A stretch of DNA of 64,000 nucleotides from positions 71,260,173 to 71,324,172 of the forward strand of contig CM037781.1 in the NCBI GenBank assembly GCA_021229015.1, given 5' to 3'. The position numbers and the translations under genes are program-made. Positions within the stretch are counted from its first letter, which is position 1. Each line of letters opens with the position of its first letter. Shown piece after piece: positions 60,858 to 64,000 of this stretch. The stretch is from Solen grandis (taxonomy: Eukaryota > Mollusca > Bivalvia > Adapedonta > Solenidae). The notes under the pieces were generated by a model. It was given only the letters and a program-made list of their open reading frames with translations. It did no database searches and was not told the origin of the DNA.

Positions 60858-61457
60858 AAACACTGTGACCGGATGTTTAATATGTACATTCTTATGTTAA
60901 GCTTAGAAAGTAAAAATCCATATTTTCATATGAAGAATTCAAACGCCTATTAAAAATATTTGAGGACTTTCATACATTGTTATTCGTATTTGTTGTTTCA
61001 GTTTCATGTGCATTTAGCAGTTAGCTATACATGCACAAGAACATAATTTTTTGAGTTTTTTTAATTTGTAATGCATTTCAAGATAATTTATGACACCCCA
61101 ACAATATTATTCATCAGCAGCGAAAAACAGATATATAAGAACTGAATAGTATGCTATGCATGGTTGTCCACAATCTTCCAACATATCTTCTAAGTTATGT
61201 CGGTAAACTAATGGATAGAAGCGCCTACAAAAAATATATAATTGCTTCGTTTGTAAACATCTGCAATAACCAATCTGTTTTCGGTGGTCACTCCATGGTA
61301 TATCAAATTATATCTAAGATTATATCTGATAGCTCAGTCCTTTGATAATAAAACACATACTTGTGTTGTATTCTGAGACATTTCTGCGGCTTCATACATA
61401 GTCTGGCAAAACGTACAAAATTAAAACAAAATGGCATCGATAGATTTTTATTAAATA
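59079..61457. other. Stretch without recognised genes
   Basis: A (GT)n tract lies at 60827-60856. Remaining small open frames look like chance. No exon or element was recognised. Confidence 0.45.
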
Positions 61458-62575
61458 GGGCGTCGTGGTCAAGTGGTAAAATGCCAGACTGTAAATGACC
61501 ATTCAGACTGATTTTAATCTAACTGAACATTGGGTTGTTACACGGGGAAGTCATGTCTCCGAAATGGTTCGCTATTTTCATTGAGGATATGGAATTATCA
61601 TTATGGACTCGCATGAAAATGGGTTGCAGTTTGGTGACATTATATCATTTCATTGTATTTTGCAGACGATATGATTATATTTGGAAAGTCTCCTTCGGAA
61701 TTACAGCATACCCTAGATAATTTATATGAATATTGTTGTAAGTGGGATTTAGAGGTCAATACAGACAAACCTAAAGTAATGGTATTTCGTAACTGACAGA
61801 CACTTTAGATATTGTATATTTTGTGATAAGAATGATATTGAAGATGAGTACCATTTCATTTTTATTTGCACAGCTATAACGAAATCAGAAAACGTTAATA
61901 GACAAAAGATTCTACATAAAATCAAGTTTTATTATATTTTGTAAGATGTTAAAAACAGATAAAAAAAGCGGTTTTGTTAATTAAATTTGTCTAAATATAA
62001 AGAAGAAGCTTTAGAACATGGTACATGTAAGATTTTTCTACTCTCGCATTATGAGTTCATCTTTACTATTTTGTTCTTCAAAATGACCATGACTATAATG
62101 GTATATACATGTAATAACTTATTAGACATATTTGTAAAATTGCGACTTAAGTATAATCTCTTTACTAATAATTGCATTAGTTTAATTTATTCAAACAAAG
62201 GTCTGGTATATGTATACGTTAGAGAATGTTGGGGATGAGTGCCAATGCCAGGGGATGGGAGAGAGAGGGGGCGGGGGTGGTGGTGGGGTAGAGATATAAT
62301 TTTGTTTAAGTGTGTTGTGTCATATGCAAGGAGAGTTTAGAGTGCCGACCGAGCAGTGCCAGATTACTTATTTGTATTGTTGATGAAACTATGTGCAATG
62401 TACACGTTGAGATCAAATAAAGATCTGTTCTGTAAAATGCCGAAGATCATGCGTTCGAACACTGTTGGGTAAGGATTTTTAAGAAAGGCGCCACATACTG
62501 GTGCAACCCAGGAACCGTCGATTGGGATAAGCATAAGTTGTAAGAACTTGTTTCCTAATCAATGCTAAATAAGAT
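61458..62575 (+). repeat. tRNA-derived SINE split by a LINE insertion
   Basis: The head GGCGTCGTGGTCAAGTGGTA (61459 on, Ser/Leu-like A box) stops at 61485. The continuation 'cgaagatcatgcgttcgaac' (B box) and body 'gcgccacatactggtgcaac' lie at 62441-62575. When the two parts are read across the insert, A and B boxes fall at tRNA-like spacing. The tail after 62560 is AT-rich. Confidence 0.75.
61486..62431 (+). mobile_element. Truncated LINE inserted in SINE
   Basis: A 946-bp insert flanked by the direct repeat GTAAAATGCC (61476-61485 and 62432-62441). The coding remains are RT motifs: LLHGEVMSPKWFAIFIEDME, FADDMIIFGKSPSELQ (about 61664) and KWDLEVNTDKPKVMVFRN, then stops and deletions. The 3' end is 'ttgagatcaaataaagatct'. 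It is 5'-truncated and dead. It resembles the LINE remnant at 32500. Confidence 0.85.
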
Positions 62576-64000
62576 AAGTTTAAGTTATTAAATTAAATTA
62601 ATAATAATTACTTCTCTGATTGACATTAACTTGTTTTCATCGGCAAATCATACTCTGGAAGTTGGTGTGCCCAAGGCGTCTGTCCATTTATTATATGCAC
62701 AGATATCAAACAAAGATAGGACACTCCTGTAAATCCAGTGGACAATATTGTTTAGGCACACAGCAGATCATTGAATATTGCGAATTAAAAAAGAAATATG
62801 GAAAGATCACAATGGAAATGTAACAATATTATAAGATAATTATATCTCTACTGCAAGGAATTATTTTCAGTTGGATTTATTTAAAAAAAAATATGTTAAA
62901 TTATAACTTAAAATCATCCAGTATAGCAGTGAGTGTTTAATAGGCCTGTGGTATATGGAAACGGGTCAACTGGTCATGTATTTAGTGTTGTTTGACTATT
63001 TGCCAAGTCCTACTATGTACAACCATACGATCGAAAATCTTAAACATTTTTTTCTCCCATTTGGCAACGACTGCAAATGACATTATCATTTCAAAGTCGC
63101 AAGATTAGTCACCTATCCAGAAAATATATGCTGAAACAGTAACTGATCAAAACTACAGTAACACCATTCTTAATTGATTTTGCAACTTCTTGCATTCTTT
63201 CATTGTTATCTGCCATTTACTCTCGTTAAGTCATGCATAATGAGGGCCGTAACAAAGTTTTCGAACTTGTAGCCTGACCAATTTGCAAGTTACTAATTGG
63301 TTTGTTTCATGTAATGGTGTACAAAATGTTTAAACTAGCAGAAGTAAGTACCGACTTTGCTGCCTAAAATGGCAACTTGCTACTTTTCCAAACATACAGC
63401 ATTAGCAAATACCAAATGTCATTTGTGCCTTAAGTTTCTTTCATACATGTTTTCCTCCGCACACAATCGACACGCATAACACTCTTTTGCCTTCATGAAA
63501 GGTAAGATTGCAATTCTATCAACAAATAAAAGAAAACTGAACTGCTACCTGAAAGGAAAATATATTACATCCAATTTCTAACAAGGTTAACATTCATTTT
63601 AGGAAAAGAAAAAAAAATGTTTTAGGGATACCTAGAGTTCAGCTCATTTCTTTGTTTGGCCTTTAATTTATAGAATGGATGGAAATTCAATGAGTCTATT
63701 GTAAAAAAAATTAATAAAAAAGTACTTATCTCCGGCCCGATATCTTGCTCTTTTTGTAAAAGTTTTAACTTTTTTTCAATCGATTTATTATCTCGAAAAT
63801 GTGATTGATGTATGAATTGTTCAGTGATTGATTGATTATCGTGTGGTTACATTAATAAAACGAAAAATACATTGACCCTTAAGCTGCTGAAAAAAACTGG
63901 CACTGGTGTTGAGTCACTTTTATCTGCCGTGGCGTGCACAGGTCTTCTATAACGCCGCTAGACAATTAGAGACACTTTGGTATGTAATGCAACAGCTGAA
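62576..64000. other. Right-end stretch, nothing recognised
   Basis: No exon or repeat family seen elsewhere in the window was recognised here. Confidence 0.45.

Noticed and set aside
61458..61500. tRNA-Ser/Leu gene 5' half
   Set aside because: It is interrupted after the A box and resumes as SINE sequence beyond the LINE insertion.

Overview
The window looks like animal nuclear DNA, most likely from a bivalve mollusc. It is AT-rich and gene-poor, the genes have GT-AG introns, and it is crowded with decayed LINEs, tRNA-derived SINEs and short inverted-repeat transposons. The species cannot be fixed from the sequence. A run of exactly 100 Ns (26366-26465) marks an assembly gap.

Left part (1-26365). 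Two conserved genes diverge from a shared intergenic region of about 576 bp. On the minus strand are the first three coding exons of HMCES, the SRAP-domain abasic-site shield protein (6590-6571, 3604-3467, 2922-2701); the rest should lie left of the window. On the plus strand is the 5' end of a protein kinase N gene: a probable 11-codon first exon (7167-7199), a 14.4 kb intron, then an exon coding the first HR1 (Rho-binding) repeat (21582-21843). No later kinase exon was recognised. The intron and the sequence after it hold nine copies of one TTAA-flanked MITE, several copies of a related MITE, SINEs and dispersed repeats.

Right part (26466-64000). Next to the gap are LINE remains: a 3' LINE fragment, a nearly full but broken LINE with APE endonuclease and reverse transcriptase (28555-32047), and a heavily decayed relative (32500-33870). 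Then come a 48-bp minisatellite (40069-40641), foldback elements and a dead mariner (49246-50499). The one recognisable host gene is on the minus strand: a two-exon, 93-residue secreted neuropeptide precursor of the allatostatin-C/somatostatin-like type. Exon 1 (56506-56378) has the signal peptide; exon 2 (47467-47315) ends in a Lys-Arg site followed by a dodecapeptide with a Cys-x6-Cys ring. Near the right end a LINE has inserted into a SINE with a clear 10-bp target duplication (61458-62575).

The common MITE is absent from the 37.5 kb right of the gap although nine copies lie in the 17 kb to its left, and no later PKN exon was found. The join across the gap should therefore be treated with caution. 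No operons, phage, CRISPR arrays, rRNA or intact tRNA genes were seen.
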